DNA of 64,000 nt from NCBI GenBank assembly GCA_028287745.1, contig JAQBPB010000068.1, forward strand, positions 124,001 through 188,000, in the 5' to 3' direction. Origin of the DNA: Chloroflexota bacterium (GTDB lineage Bacteria; Chloroflexota; Chloroflexia; Chloroheliales; Chloroheliaceae). A program made the position numbers and the translations under genes. Each line of letters opens with the position of its first letter. The first letter of the stretch is position 1. The notes below the pieces were generated by a model. The model made no database searches. It was not told where the DNA came from and saw only the letters and a list, made by a program, of their open reading frames with translations. Shown one piece after another: positions 50,162-59,435 of the stretch.

Positions 50162-51166
50162 TTAGCTAGTGGGAATCATTTTTTCTGGTACCTCTCGTCC
50201 AATCACTGGCTGATTGGAAAGATGGTAACTAATGCCAAGTACAAGGTCCTGGGGATAGTTTCCAAAACGGCTGCCAAAGAGATTTAAGCCTCCTATGTGT
50301 TTGGCATCCTGTTTTACCCCGATTCTGACAGAAATATAAGGCGATGAGTTTAGGTTCAAGTCCCCGATTGTGACATTGGAAATATTAACTCCATCTACTC
50401 TTGACTCCCGGTTGTCAACATGCCAGAACTTTAGCAGCCCATACTGGGTATTGCGCAAGGTCCACCATTCCGGCGTTAAACGACCGGGTTCCCCACCAAA
50501 ATCCGAGGGACTGGTCCAGGTACCTAGTTCAACCCCGTTTATCCAAACTGTTATATCCGAGGGCCAGTTCAGATTGTAAAGGGGCGCTTCGGAGCAAACC
50601 TCCATACTCAGCCGAATTGAAGAAGGTACGTTGTTTTTCGGAATCCGGTTTGGAAAGCGATACTCAACATAGCCTTGATGAAACCAGAGCAACTGAGTAT
50701 TAAAATGGTCAGGCTCATAGAACGAAGATGGATCATCAAGCATTCCAATAATGCTGGTTTCACTTAATATCCCGCAGGTCGGTTGAACCTGACAATCAAC
50801 ATATGCTCCAATAGGCATGCTAAACTCGGTAACTTGCTCACGGGGCTGTTCATACAGCGGTAAGTCCAGTATCACCTGGTCATACATCCGGCTGCAAATT
50901 TTTTGGAGGCCCCGGTTAGCGGGTTCGAATTCGGTCCTCACCAGCCCGGCTTCTTCCAATATTTCTACATGTAATGCCGTAGAAGATAACGGAATCTCCA
51001 ATGCCCCTGCGATCTCGCTAATACTGGCTATCCGGTTCGATAAATAACGCAAAATACGGATCCGGTTAGATGAATCAAGGGCTTTTAACACCTTTTCTCC
51101 CATCACGCTGGGAGTATTATCATCCAAAACCATTATGCGCCTGTTTGGCGTACCGGAAGGCTGCAT
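50162..51166 (-). CDS. ArsR-type winged-helix regulator with C-terminal sensor-like domain
   Basis: A 334-residue regulator. An ArsR-like winged helix (about residues 22-90) is seen in LKALDSSNRIRILRYLSNR and the recognition region ISEIAGALEIPLSSTALHVE. The C-terminal 220 residues are beta-rich with motifs such as WINGVELGTWTSPSDFGGEPG, seen in regulators near sugar genes and possibly ligand-binding. It is directly upstream of the importer and GH43 genes, on the same strand, so it probably controls them. The ATG at 51166 is chosen because AAAGGA lies 7 nt upstream; a TTG at 51199 is less likely. Confidence 0.82.
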   Translation of the reverse strand: MQPSGTPNRRIMVLDDNTPSVMGEKVLKALDSSNRIRILRYLSNRIASISEIAGALEIPLSSTALHVEILEEAGLVRTEFEPANRGLQKICSRMYDQVILDLPLYEQPREQVTEFSMPIGAYVDCQVQPTCGILSETSIIGMLDDPSSFYEPDHFNTQLLWFHQGYVEYRFPNRIPKNNVPSSIRLSMEVCSEAPLYNLNWPSDITVWINGVELGTWTSPSDFGGEPGRLTPEWWTLRNTQYGLLKFWHVDNRESRVDGVNISNVTIGDLNLNSSPYISVRIGVKQDAKHIGGLNLFGSRFGNYPQDLVLGISYHLSNQPVIGREVPEKMIPTS

Positions 51167-51305
51167 TAATTTATCCTTTACCCGGAGTAAAGCCTTCAAT
51201 GGACAGTTGTTTGGTTGTAATCCCTAATGTTGTTTGGTTAGACAGTGGTTGGAACTAGTTAAAACGGTGTGTTGGGACGATAGAAGGGCGATGTTTCTAT
51301 GTTTT

Positions 51306-51403
51306 TTAGATTAAACCTGAAACTATAGTACCAAACAACTTTAATTTGTCAATAATAAACCGCCTCAAATTTATATAATTTTCTAAATTTCTTAGATTAA
51401 ACC
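51306..51403. promoter_or_regulatory. Direct repeats TTAGATTAAACC flanking the ArsR-type gene promoter
   Basis: Copies at 51306-51317 and 51392-51403, on either side of the promoter. A related core occurs at 50110-50125. They are a candidate operator for autoregulation. Confidence 0.5.
51325..51352 (-). promoter_or_regulatory. Promoter of the ArsR-type regulator gene
   Basis: On the minus strand, TTGACA (51347-51352) and TACTAT (51325-51330) with 16-bp spacing. Confidence 0.6.
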
Positions 51404-51839
51404 CTAAAAGTTAGCGGCAAGAGCGGGTTGGCTGTTATTTGAACTAAGATAATCAATGTAATCTGGAACATAGCTGTGCCGACCGGGTCGCCCAACCGTA
51501 AGGATTTAAGCAAAGAAAAAGTTGTCATTATGACGCGTCCTTCCCTGTTACGGAATTGGACCATATTGATTGCCGGGTGTTGCAGCTAACCAGAAACCAT
51601 ACCAGCCAGGAAATCCGACTAACATACCTTATTAGCATCAGCCAAGCCAGGGATTGTTCCAACAGACATACAATTTACCTACTATTTCAATTTTATTTTT
51701 TTGCTGGAAAATCCCAACATAAAATTACTAATAATGGAGCTTTTTAAGACCTTTCTAACGACTGGCCGCGCCGGTTTGCTGCGCCAGGCTATCGACGGTG
51801 TTACCGGCGAGTAAGCGGAATAAGCGGCCGGGAACCCGC

Positions 51840-52619
51840 TTACCCAACCAGTAGAGAGCCTCCTGCGTCAATCCATATTTCACTACCGCTGATATGTTTG
51901 GAAGAGTCTGACATCAGGAACAGGACCAGTTCCGCCACGTCTTCCGCTGTGCCCGGTTCCAGGGCAGCGACTTTTTCGGGGAACTCTACCGGGATTTTTA
52001 TTTCATCGGTGTTGCGGTGTTCGGTTTTTGTCTCAATATTGGTGCGAATAGCACCCGGACAAATAGCATTCACCCTTATCTTCCATTCCGCCAGTTCGAG
52101 AGCGATCATCTTGGCAAAGGCAACCTGACCGGCTTTTGAGGAAGAATAGGCCGAAGCGCCCGTATTGCTAAAGTTGCGCGTGCCGTTTACGGACGCGGTT
52201 ATGACCACCGCGCCACCCTGCTTCTTTAAGAAGGGTACGGCGTATTTCACCGTTAGAAAGGTGCCTTTCAGGTTGGTATCGAGAATTTTGTCCCACTCGT
52301 CCGGGTCCAAATCTTCCAGGGGAGCCAGAACGCCATTGATCCCGGCGTTGGCAAATACAAAGTCTATTCGGCCAAACTTGTCTCCTGTTTGCTGGATGGC
52401 TTTTTGCATCTGCTCCGGATTAGAAACATCCACAACCAGCGGTAATACCGTACCGCCATTTTGTTTAATTTCTTCGCTGCTCTGGTTAAGTTCATCCTGG
52501 CTGAAATCAAGGGCCGCCAGTTTCACCCCTTGCTTTGCCAGCAATATGGCCGCCGCTTTACCGATACCTGACCCGGCCCCCGTTACGACGGCTACTCTTC
52601 CCTCTAAACTTTTCATCAT
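51840..52619 (-). CDS. Short-chain dehydrogenase/reductase (SDR)
   Basis: A 259-residue classical SDR. The nucleotide-binding motif is VTGAGSGIGKAAAILLA (TGxxxGxG), the NAG-type motif is FANAGING, and the catalytic Ser and Tyr-x3-Lys are in ITASVNGTRNF and AYSSSKAGQ. The ending SGSEIWIDAGGS is typical of 3-oxoacyl-ACP-reductase-like members. The substrate is unknown. AAAGGA lies a few bases before two adjacent ATGs, the second (52616) better spaced. It lies 79 bp downstream of the cyanophycinase gene on the same strand and could be part of that operon. Confidence 0.9.
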   Translation of the reverse strand: MMKSLEGRVAVVTGAGSGIGKAAAILLAKQGVKLAALDFSQDELNQSSEEIKQNGGTVLPLVVDVSNPEQMQKAIQQTGDKFGRIDFVFANAGINGVLAPLEDLDPDEWDKILDTNLKGTFLTVKYAVPFLKKQGGAVVITASVNGTRNFSNTGASAYSSSKAGQVAFAKMIALELAEWKIRVNAICPGAIRTNIETKTEHRNTDEIKIPVEFPEKVAALEPGTAEDVAELVLFLMSDSSKHISGSEIWIDAGGSLLVG

Positions 52620-52698
52620 TATCCTTTTTAAGTGTACTTAGCCTTATATATATAGATAGCGTTCACCTGTTACCCCGGTTGGCCCGTTACTATTAAGC

Positions 52699-53544
52699 CT
52701 AAGCCTCTTTCGCTTCCAGTTTCTCTTTTTTAACCGCGAAGGTAGGCTGGCGACTACTCAGGTCAAAGCAGTCTCCCCGGCTTAGGACATGCAACTTCAC
52801 GTCATATACACTAAGCACTCCTTCTGCGTTTTTCTCGGAAAGACTTGAAAAAGTAATCCCGGACCCGTCCACAACATAGACCGCCCCTGAACCTAACACT
52901 TCAAAAAAGTCCTGGTTTTGGACATATACTGCCGTGTCTTCGTCAATACCCAGGCCCAAATTTTTGGGGTTTTGGGCTACGGCCCCCAGTAACCGGCCCA
53001 TGCGGCCCCGTTCTGCAAAATGCGAGTCTATTACTGCATCTTTAATGAAACCCAGACCTGGGGCCATATCAAGCGCCCAGAGGCGGTTGGACTCGTCACC
53101 TGGCCCGGCCACCAGCATGGTTTCCGGCATTGCGGCTGCCCCGGCTGAGGTTCCTGCAATTGTCGCACCATCAATATATCTTTCCTGCATGCATTGGAAT
53201 ACCGGCGAGTCGCCTATCTGGCTGGTGATGCGTAATTGGTCACCCCCCGTGAAGAAGATGGCGCTGGCCCCCTTTACTTTATTAACATTTTCTTCGAGTT
53301 GGGCATCCGACCGGGTGCGAATATCTAGAACATCTATTTTAGAAATTCCCAGTCCGTTAAAAACCTGGGTATAGGTTTCCGCAAGTTCTTCCGGAAATTG
53401 AGTAGCCACAGTGACAACCACTAATTTCCCGTTGCCTTTGTGGGCGTGTCGGCTAACTTCTTCCAGAATTTCCATCTGGCCTTCACGGTGTTTTTCCTCT
53501 GCTCCGCCAATTATTATCAGCTTGCCTTTGGGCTTAGCGCTCAT
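52699..53544 (-). CDS. cphB: Cyanophycinase
   Basis: A 281-residue serine exopeptidase of the S51 type that degrades cyanophycin to beta-Asp-Arg dipeptides. The nucleophile is Ser133 in AGTSAGAAAM. Family marks include KLIIIGGAEEK at the start, FFTGGDQLRI, ALDMAPGLGFIKDAVIDSHF and LGLGIDEDTAVYV. There is no signal peptide, so it acts inside the cell. AAGGAG lies 6-7 nt before the ATG. It follows the isoaspartyl dipeptidase and cphA genes on the same strand. Confidence 0.93.
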   Translation of the reverse strand: MSAKPKGKLIIIGGAEEKHREGQMEILEEVSRHAHKGNGKLVVVTVATQFPEELAETYTQVFNGLGISKIDVLDIRTRSDAQLEENVNKVKGASAIFFTGGDQLRITSQIGDSPVFQCMQERYIDGATIAGTSAGAAAMPETMLVAGPGDESNRLWALDMAPGLGFIKDAVIDSHFAERGRMGRLLGAVAQNPKNLGLGIDEDTAVYVQNQDFFEVLGSGAVYVVDGSGITFSSLSEKNAEGVLSVYDVKLHVLSRGDCFDLSSRQPTFAVKKEKLEAKEA

Positions 53545-53630
53545 TTGTTTCTCCTTGCTGCTTGTCTACCGGCATATTTGCTCCTTATAATCAGGTTGAA
53601 CTTTAATAAGGAGCCTCATTAATGCTCATT

Positions 53631-54752
53631 TCACCAGGGTGGTTCCCCGGCATAGCGCCCATTTTTTACGAGATGTTTGCCAAGGGCAATTACATGTACA
53701 ATCTCAAGTGTTTCCTTATTTAAAACCAGTAAATCCGCGTCAGCCTGCTCTGCTATTCTTCCCTTATTAGGCATCTTCAGGACGTTCGACGGGTTAAGGG
53801 TAAAGTAGGGAAGAATTTCTTCCAGTGACAGGTCGTGTTTTTGGATACAATCCACGATTTCTTTAAAGTGCTTTTTTGGATTAGCCCCTGGCGTATGTGA
53901 GTCCGAAGATACCGTTAGCTTGTCCGGCGCACCACCGTGTTCCTGGTAATAGCGCAGGAATTTACCCAGTCCTTCCTCCGTTGTATCCATATCAACGAAG
54001 CAGCCTCGTCTGGTAAGAGCGATAGCATCATGCAAAAGTTCCAGGGTGCGGTTGACGTGGCTGGGATATAGACATTCCGGCATAACTTCATGGTTATCTA
54101 GAATTTCATGGAGCATTTTAAGCCTGTCTTTGCCCGACCCGGTGTGAAAGTTGGTAATTCCCGCTTTACCACTGAGGGTACCGCCTATGTAGGCTTCCGA
54201 AACTACCCGGACCAGTTCATTTATTATTGGGCCGGTTGAGCGCATATCCGAAATTGCGATCTCTCCAACCCCTATAACCCGGTCAATGATAACTAAATCC
54301 TCCAACACCGAGCCGGTGAAAGTGGGCGTAGGGATAGGGAAGCCACCAGAATAAACAAAGGCGGTTACTCCCTGTTCCTCCAATTTGCGAGCCGTAGCCA
54401 GTAGCGTCGACAGTGAGCGGGTAACCGTATCGGTTCCCAGGCAGCCGATTACAGTTGTAATGCCGGAACTGACCAGTTCCTCAACTGTGATTTCAGGCTG
54501 GCGGCTGCGAAAGCTTTGCTCGCCGCCGCCGCCGGCAATGTGGGAATGGGTGTCGATAAGGCCGGGTACAACAATGCAGTCGGTGGCATTTATCAGCTCA
54601 TACTCGACCCCGGCCTCACTTAATTTCGCCCGGTCAATCCTGCCAATTTGGTGAATCTGGCTGCCCGACAGCAGGATTGACTTGACCCCTTCATGCCCGG
54701 GACTATAAATCTCCCCCTCTTCAATTAAGGTTATCAACTTACCGTCCCCCAC
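53631..54752 (-). CDS. iadA: Isoaspartyl dipeptidase-like metallohydrolase
   Basis: A 373-residue amidohydrolase superfamily protein close to isoaspartyl dipeptidase, which would split beta-Asp-Arg released from cyanophycin. The first metal motif is HSH in GLIDTHSHIAGGGGE (His69, His71). Further ligands fit NFHTGSGK, LYPSHVNRT and the Asp in TVSSDSHTPG. The gene starts 14 bp inside the end of cphA (GTG at 54752). A TTG five codons later has a better-spaced GGGGGA and may be the true start. The overlap implies translational coupling with cphA. Confidence 0.87.
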   Translation of the reverse strand: MGDGKLITLIEEGEIYSPGHEGVKSILLSGSQIHQIGRIDRAKLSEAGVEYELINATDCIVVPGLIDTHSHIAGGGGEQSFRSRQPEITVEELVSSGITTVIGCLGTDTVTRSLSTLLATARKLEEQGVTAFVYSGGFPIPTPTFTGSVLEDLVIIDRVIGVGEIAISDMRSTGPIINELVRVVSEAYIGGTLSGKAGITNFHTGSGKDRLKMLHEILDNHEVMPECLYPSHVNRTLELLHDAIALTRRGCFVDMDTTEEGLGKFLRYYQEHGGAPDKLTVSSDSHTPGANPKKHFKEIVDCIQKHDLSLEEILPYFTLNPSNVLKMPNKGRIAEQADADLLVLNKETLEIVHVIALGKHLVKNGRYAGEPPW

Positions 54753-57471
54753 TGTACCAATGGCCCGGTGAGGTGGACCAACTTGTCATGGCATAGGTTA
54801 CATTCGTGGGCGGCGAAAACCCTTCCAAATCCGGTGAAATAGAACAGGCGCCATCATCCCCTAACCGGTCTGAAAGGATTTCCAGCGAATTAAGCGTGTC
54901 CTCCACGATGTCCGCCGTTATCACCAGGCGGTCTCCAGGTTTAAGCCGTTTCCAGGCGGCCAGGATAGCTTCATGCTCGCTGGGCATTATATCGCAAGGC
55001 CGTGTGCCCTCAACAACTGTCCGGAGTAATTTAGGTACTTCATCCCTTTCCCGGCCCCTGGTGTCCAGGAGGTCATGCAAAATGTATTCATTGGCGAAAG
55101 CCAGGGTCGACCGGATGGTTGCTTTAAGGTCTTCGTCCCGCCGGTCGCCCGGCAGGCCCAGTACATGGATAGTTTTGCGCTGGTCAAGGGCATTAATGGC
55201 CCCGGCCAGGGCTTTCAAGGCCGCCTCGTTATGGCCGTAGTCCAGGATAACTTCTACCCCGTGAACATCCATCAGGTTAAAGCGTCCGGGGCTCATCTTG
55301 ACATCAGCCTTAAAGGTAGTCAGGGCTCGGCCTATCATAGCCGGGTTAAGCCCGGCCGCCCAGGCGGCAGCGGTAGCGGCAAGCGCGTTCTGTACCTGGA
55401 AATTGATTTTCCCACCGGCCGTAAAGGCCAGCCGGTCCAGTTCAATCAGTTCCACCCGGTCGGAACCCTTAGCCAGGACGATCATTCCTTTATCCAAGAA
55501 TACCGCCCAGCCATTATCATCGGCTAAATGGGCCTGGATAATATGATTATTGGGATTCAGGCTGAAGTAAATCACCCTGGCATCCGTTGCGGCAGCCATT
55601 TCGGCCACCAATGAGTCTTCGGCGTTCAGGACAGCGGCCCCGTCTTTGCTCACCGACTCTATTACTACCTGCTTGACCTGGGCCAGTTGCTCAAGGGTAT
55701 TGATGCCACCAATACCGAGGTGGTCCGGACTAATATTGGTGACAACGCCGACACTACACCAGTCAAAAGCCAACCCCTCTCTCAGAATGCCGCCCCGGGC
55801 GGTTTCCAGCACCGCCACCTCGACCGAAGGATGCAGCAAGACCGCCTGGGCACTCTTTGGACCGGAACAATCACCTTCCAGGATGCGTTCCTTACCAATA
55901 TAGGTACCCTCGGTCGAAGTCCGGCCAACCATCCAATGGGCTGTTTCGTACATGTGGCTAATCAGTTGGGTTACGGTAGTTTTCCCGTTGGTACCGGTCA
56001 CCGCGATAATCGGGATGCGGGAAGGCGCGTTATTTGGGTAAAGCATGTCAACAATAGCTTTGCCAACCTCCCGGGGTTGTCCAGCGGCCGGGTGCAGGTG
56101 CATTCGCAAGCCGGGGGCGGCATTTACTTCCACAATAGCGCCACCTTGTTCTTGCACCGGGCGGCGAATGTCCTGGCAGAGAATATCAATTCCCGCGATA
56201 TCAAGGGCTAAAATCTGGGCGGCCAGTTCGGCCAGCCGCGCATTCTGCGGGTGAACCTCGTCCGTAACATCTATTGCTGTTCCGCCGGTGGAGAGGTTGC
56301 TATTATGGCGCAACCGGACAATCATACCTGCTTCCGGTACGCTCTCCAGCGTCATATTTTGCTGTCTAAGCACTAAATCCACGGCAGCATCCAGCCTGAT
56401 ACGGCTGAGTGTCCCGCTGTGGCCGGGCCGCCGCCGGGGGTCGGCGTTGACCAGTTCCACCAGTTCGCGCACCGTATGTTGGCCGTCGCCGGTCACCTGG
56501 GCCGGGTCGCGCCGGGCTGCCGCGACCATGCGGCCGTTGACAATTAGCAGGCGGAAATCCTGTCCCTGGATGTACTCCTCAACCAGTACATCACCCTGGT
56601 AGCTGCTGGCAATTTCAAAAGCCGCCCGCACCTCTGTTTCGGTGACCAGGTTTACACTGACGCCCTTGCCCTGGTTCCCGGCTTCCGGTTTCAGGACCAC
56701 CGGCTTGCCAATCTCCTGGGCCACTTCCCAGGCTTCATCGGCCGAAGAAACGCTCCGGCCTTCCGGCACCGGCACCCCAACGGTGCGTAACATCCGGTTA
56801 GTCAGGGGTTTTTCCTGGCACATTTCAACCGCGATGGAACTTGTGTTGGAAGTTTCAGAAGCCTGAATCCTTTTTTGATATTTGCCATAGCCGAGTTGGA
56901 CCAGGTTCGCCGTCGGAGTTAACCGCACGATTGGAATCCGCCTGGCCCTGGCCGCTTCTACAATAGATAAGGTGCTGGGACCATAGTTGTACTCGTCGGC
57001 CAGGTCTTGCAGCCGCTCAATTTCACCTTTAACATCAAACGGCTCGTTGTTCATGGCGGCCAGAGTCATCCGCAGACCAACCTTATATGCTTCCACAGCC
57101 GGAACTTCTTCTTTATAGGCGATTACAACGTTATAGACGCCAGGTTCGCCGGTACCCCTTGCCCGGCCGTAGCCTACCTTGAAGCCCATCAAATTTTGCA
57201 ACTCCAGGCAAATGTGTTCAGAAATATGGGCAAGGTAGGTTCCCCGGTTTAAACGCTCTATAAATCCACCGGGACGGCCTATACTGCATTCATCCCGTGC
57301 CAGGCCGGGCAGCCAGGAAGTTATACGCTCTACAAATCCAGGAAAGCTATTGCTCGGGCGCTCCTCATAAGGGCCAATATCCAGGGTAATCTGCAAGGCT
57401 GGTTTGTATGCGAAAAGATTAGGACCCCGTAAAACCCGTATGTTTCGTACTAAAACGCCATGCGTTTCCAT
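54739..57471 (-). CDS. cphA: Cyanophycin synthetase
   Basis: A 910-residue synthetase that builds multi-L-arginyl-poly-L-aspartate from Asp and Arg with ATP. The N-terminal domain (about 1-160) is followed by an ATP-grasp domain (about 210-475; KPEAGNQGKGV 261-271 and EVNAAPG 448-454), which adds Asp. A Mur-ligase-like domain (about 485-875) follows, with the P-loop TGTNGKTT near 492-499, which adds Arg. Length matches the usual 870-900. It is the first gene of the cyanophycin set cphA-iadA-cphB. Two short repeats upstream may regulate it. Confidence 0.95.
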   Translation of the reverse strand: METHGVLVRNIRVLRGPNLFAYKPALQITLDIGPYEERPSNSFPGFVERITSWLPGLARDECSIGRPGGFIERLNRGTYLAHISEHICLELQNLMGFKVGYGRARGTGEPGVYNVVIAYKEEVPAVEAYKVGLRMTLAAMNNEPFDVKGEIERLQDLADEYNYGPSTLSIVEAARARRIPIVRLTPTANLVQLGYGKYQKRIQASETSNTSSIAVEMCQEKPLTNRMLRTVGVPVPEGRSVSSADEAWEVAQEIGKPVVLKPEAGNQGKGVSVNLVTETEVRAAFEIASSYQGDVLVEEYIQGQDFRLLIVNGRMVAAARRDPAQVTGDGQHTVRELVELVNADPRRRPGHSGTLSRIRLDAAVDLVLRQQNMTLESVPEAGMIVRLRHNSNLSTGGTAIDVTDEVHPQNARLAELAAQILALDIAGIDILCQDIRRPVQEQGGAIVEVNAAPGLRMHLHPAAGQPREVGKAIVDMLYPNNAPSRIPIIAVTGTNGKTTVTQLISHMYETAHWMVGRTSTEGTYIGKERILEGDCSGPKSAQAVLLHPSVEVAVLETARGGILREGLAFDWCSVGVVTNISPDHLGIGGINTLEQLAQVKQVVIESVSKDGAAVLNAEDSLVAEMAAATDARVIYFSLNPNNHIIQAHLADDNGWAVFLDKGMIVLAKGSDRVELIELDRLAFTAGGKINFQVQNALAATAAAWAAGLNPAMIGRALTTFKADVKMSPGRFNLMDVHGVEVILDYGHNEAALKALAGAINALDQRKTIHVLGLPGDRRDEDLKATIRSTLAFANEYILHDLLDTRGRERDEVPKLLRTVVEGTRPCDIMPSEHEAILAAWKRLKPGDRLVITADIVEDTLNSLEILSDRLGDDGACSISPDLEGFSPPTNVTYAMTSWSTSPGHWYSGGR

Positions 57472-57612
57472 AAGATCTCCTTTGATTTACAGTTGCTGGC
57501 TAAGCCCTTGGTTGCTGATCTTTACTTGTCATGGTTTTCTTTAACCAGTTTTAGCCTAAATAATTTCAAGAAAAAATAGGTTGTTTCTTATTGCCTTAAA
57601 TTATCATCACAA

Positions 57613-57645
57613 CAATATTCCAACCTACAATATTCCAAAATATTG
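57613..57645. promoter_or_regulatory. Repeated CAATATTCCAA sites upstream of cphA
   Basis: Direct repeats at 57613-57623 and 57628-57638, followed by AATATTG (57639-57645), which pairs with CAATATT. They are a candidate operator for the cyanophycin genes. Confidence 0.4.
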
Positions 57646-57930
57646 CAAGAATTTTGCCATTATCAATTAAAAATCTAACAATAAACTAAAGATAATCTAA
57701 CGGTATAGCCGTTAAGCCTACTCCAGATTTTGCTTGCTCAGCAAAATGATAAACAGGATGTGGAACATCAAAAATGGCTCAAAGACCTTCCCATAGAATT
57801 CAAATGCACTATTTTTTACAAATAATACCAGCCCCGGTTATTTATTAATGTATAGCTAAGATATTTAGACGAACTCCGGCTAAAGATTGCCAAAATGGCA
57901 TTCAATTTGCTTAGTCTTAGGCAGAGCCAT

Positions 57931-58031
57931 TTAAATTTAAGTTCTGCTTAACACTTATTATGTCAGTCCTAAAGGTTCTTAGTTTTAACTAACCTTTCTA
58001 TCAAGAGTTAATATGTTGCTTAAATTTAAGT
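57931..58031. promoter_or_regulatory. Repeated TTAAATTTAAGT sites upstream of the ferritin-like gene
   Basis: Copies at 57931-57942 and 58020-58031, the second inside the perfect palindrome CTTAAATTTAAG. The inverted repeat AAAGGTT/AACCTTT lies between them. Confidence 0.4.
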
Positions 58032-58065
58032 AGCACGGTACTTAGACCAAGAAAAGGAGATATTC

Positions 58066-59406
58066 ATGGCTTTCAACCCTCTTACCGAAAAGGGAACGCC
58101 CCTTGAGAAGCAAATTCGTAATTGGAAGCAACTGGTTATGGCCCCCTACCCCAAACAACTGGTAGATGCCTATACCCGTTGCCGAATTATCCTGATGAAC
58201 GGTATCGAAAATGAGGCCGCCATTTTCTCCCACCAATTCGCCCGCCAGAGCGATAATAAAGAATTGCTGGCTACCCTGGCCCAGATTCGGCGGGCCGAGC
58301 ACCAGCAGCAAATTACGGTAAACTATCTGAACCCGGCGGACGCCACCATTCTTGAAACGACCATCGCCTATGAGCAAGTCGCGGTAGACCTCACTTCTTA
58401 CCTGGCCCGGACTGAGCCGGATAAATATGTCAAAGAAACCTTTGATTTTGGCCTGTTGGAGGATTTTGACCACCTTTACCGCTACAGCCAGATGTTGGAC
58501 CTGATCGAGGGAAAGGACCCCACCGAAATTACTCAGAACAAGACCGATATTTTCCCCGGCCGCCCGACCCAGGACCACCACAACGACCCTATTTTGCGGT
58601 TAAGGGAGCATTACCAGAAGAACAAAGCCCATCCCATTTCCAAGGTCAATATCCTGACTTTGACCGCCGCTGAACAGCAAACCTGGATGTTCTACAAAGA
58701 TCACGGCTGGGAGTATGGCAGTCCCGAACTGCGCCAGCTTTACGCCGAAATTAGCAACGTAGAGGAGGAGCACGTTACCCAGTATGAGTCCCTTATGGAC
58801 CCTAACGAGACCTTGCTAGAGAAGTGGTTGCTGCACGAGTATACCGAGTGTGCCAATTACTACACCTGCTACAGCACCGAAAGCGACAACCGGCTGAAGT
58901 TGCTCTGGGAAACCTTCTTAAATTACGAGTTGGAACACCTTAGAATTGCCGGGGAAATGCTCAAGAAGTATGAAGGTATCGAGCCGGAGCAGATTGTCGG
59001 TAAGGAATTACCCACTCCGGGTAAATTTGAGGAAAACAAAGAGTATGTCACCCAGGTGTTAAACAATACGGTCGACCGCCGGTTGACCGTGGGCGGCTTT
59101 GCCAATAAAGCTGACTTACCGGCTGATTGGCCGAGCTATCGCTACCAGGACCTGGTCAATGCCTATGGAGTGCCTTCTGAAACGGTGGTGTCACTCAGAA
59201 TTGCCTCAACCGGAGAAGAGCTTATCCGGGCCAATCCGCAGCTGGTTGGCCGGGCGGCCCAGTTCCGGATTGAAGCGCTGGACGCCAATCCGGCCCCTAA
59301 CACAGCCGGGGCCGGTCTTGAGGAAACAGAACCTATGGTCAACCGGGCCCTTGGACCCAAGCAAGCCATGGAAAGCAACGAATTCGCCGACATGTTCAAA
59401 AAATAA
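58066..59406 (+). CDS. Protein with two ferritin-like diiron motif sets
   Basis: A 446-residue mostly helical protein of unknown function. Residues 1-300 look like two four-helix ferritin-like bundles in tandem. In the first, Glu48/50, Glu78-His79, Glu103 and an Asp133-x2-His136 pair could bind metal. In the second, Glu203, Glu233-x2-His236 (NVEEEHV), Glu258 and Glu288-x2-His291 (YELEHL) give a complete E, ExxH, E, ExxH set. The C-terminal 140 residues are less structured. There is no signal peptide. AAGGAG lies 7 nt before the ATG. It is divergent from cphA and ends before a strong terminator. Iron or Mn storage or oxidase roles are possible. Confidence 0.7.
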   Translation: MAFNPLTEKGTPLEKQIRNWKQLVMAPYPKQLVDAYTRCRIILMNGIENEAAIFSHQFARQSDNKELLATLAQIRRAEHQQQITVNYLNPADATILETTIAYEQVAVDLTSYLARTEPDKYVKETFDFGLLEDFDHLYRYSQMLDLIEGKDPTEITQNKTDIFPGRPTQDHHNDPILRLREHYQKNKAHPISKVNILTLTAAEQQTWMFYKDHGWEYGSPELRQLYAEISNVEEEHVTQYESLMDPNETLLEKWLLHEYTECANYYTCYSTESDNRLKLLWETFLNYELEHLRIAGEMLKKYEGIEPEQIVGKELPTPGKFEENKEYVTQVLNNTVDRRLTVGGFANKADLPADWPSYRYQDLVNAYGVPSETVVSLRIASTGEELIRANPQLVGRAAQFRIEALDANPAPNTAGAGLEETEPMVNRALGPKQAMESNEFADMFKK

Positions 59407-59435
59407 CCCTGTAACTTTTCTGACCCATGGTTATT

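Larger units (their letters stand above)
51167..51839. other. Intergenic region between ArsR-type and SDR genes
   Basis: About 670 bp. It holds the regulator's promoter (51325-51352) and two direct repeats TTAGATTAAACC (51306-51317 and 51392-51403). A 63-codon open frame at 51556-51747 lacks a ribosome site. Nothing else was recognised. Confidence 0.5.
57472..58065. other. AT-rich intergenic region between cphA and the ferritin-like gene
   Basis: About 590 bp between divergent genes with several repeats: CAATATTCCAA twice (57613-57623, 57628-57638), TTAAATTTAAGT twice (57931-57942, 58020-58031) and the inverted repeat AAAGGTT...AACCTTT (57971-57993). No RNA gene was recognised. Confidence 0.55.

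Noticed and set aside
51556..51747. 63-codon open frame upstream of the SDR gene
   Set aside because: No ribosome site, no promoter and no familiar composition.
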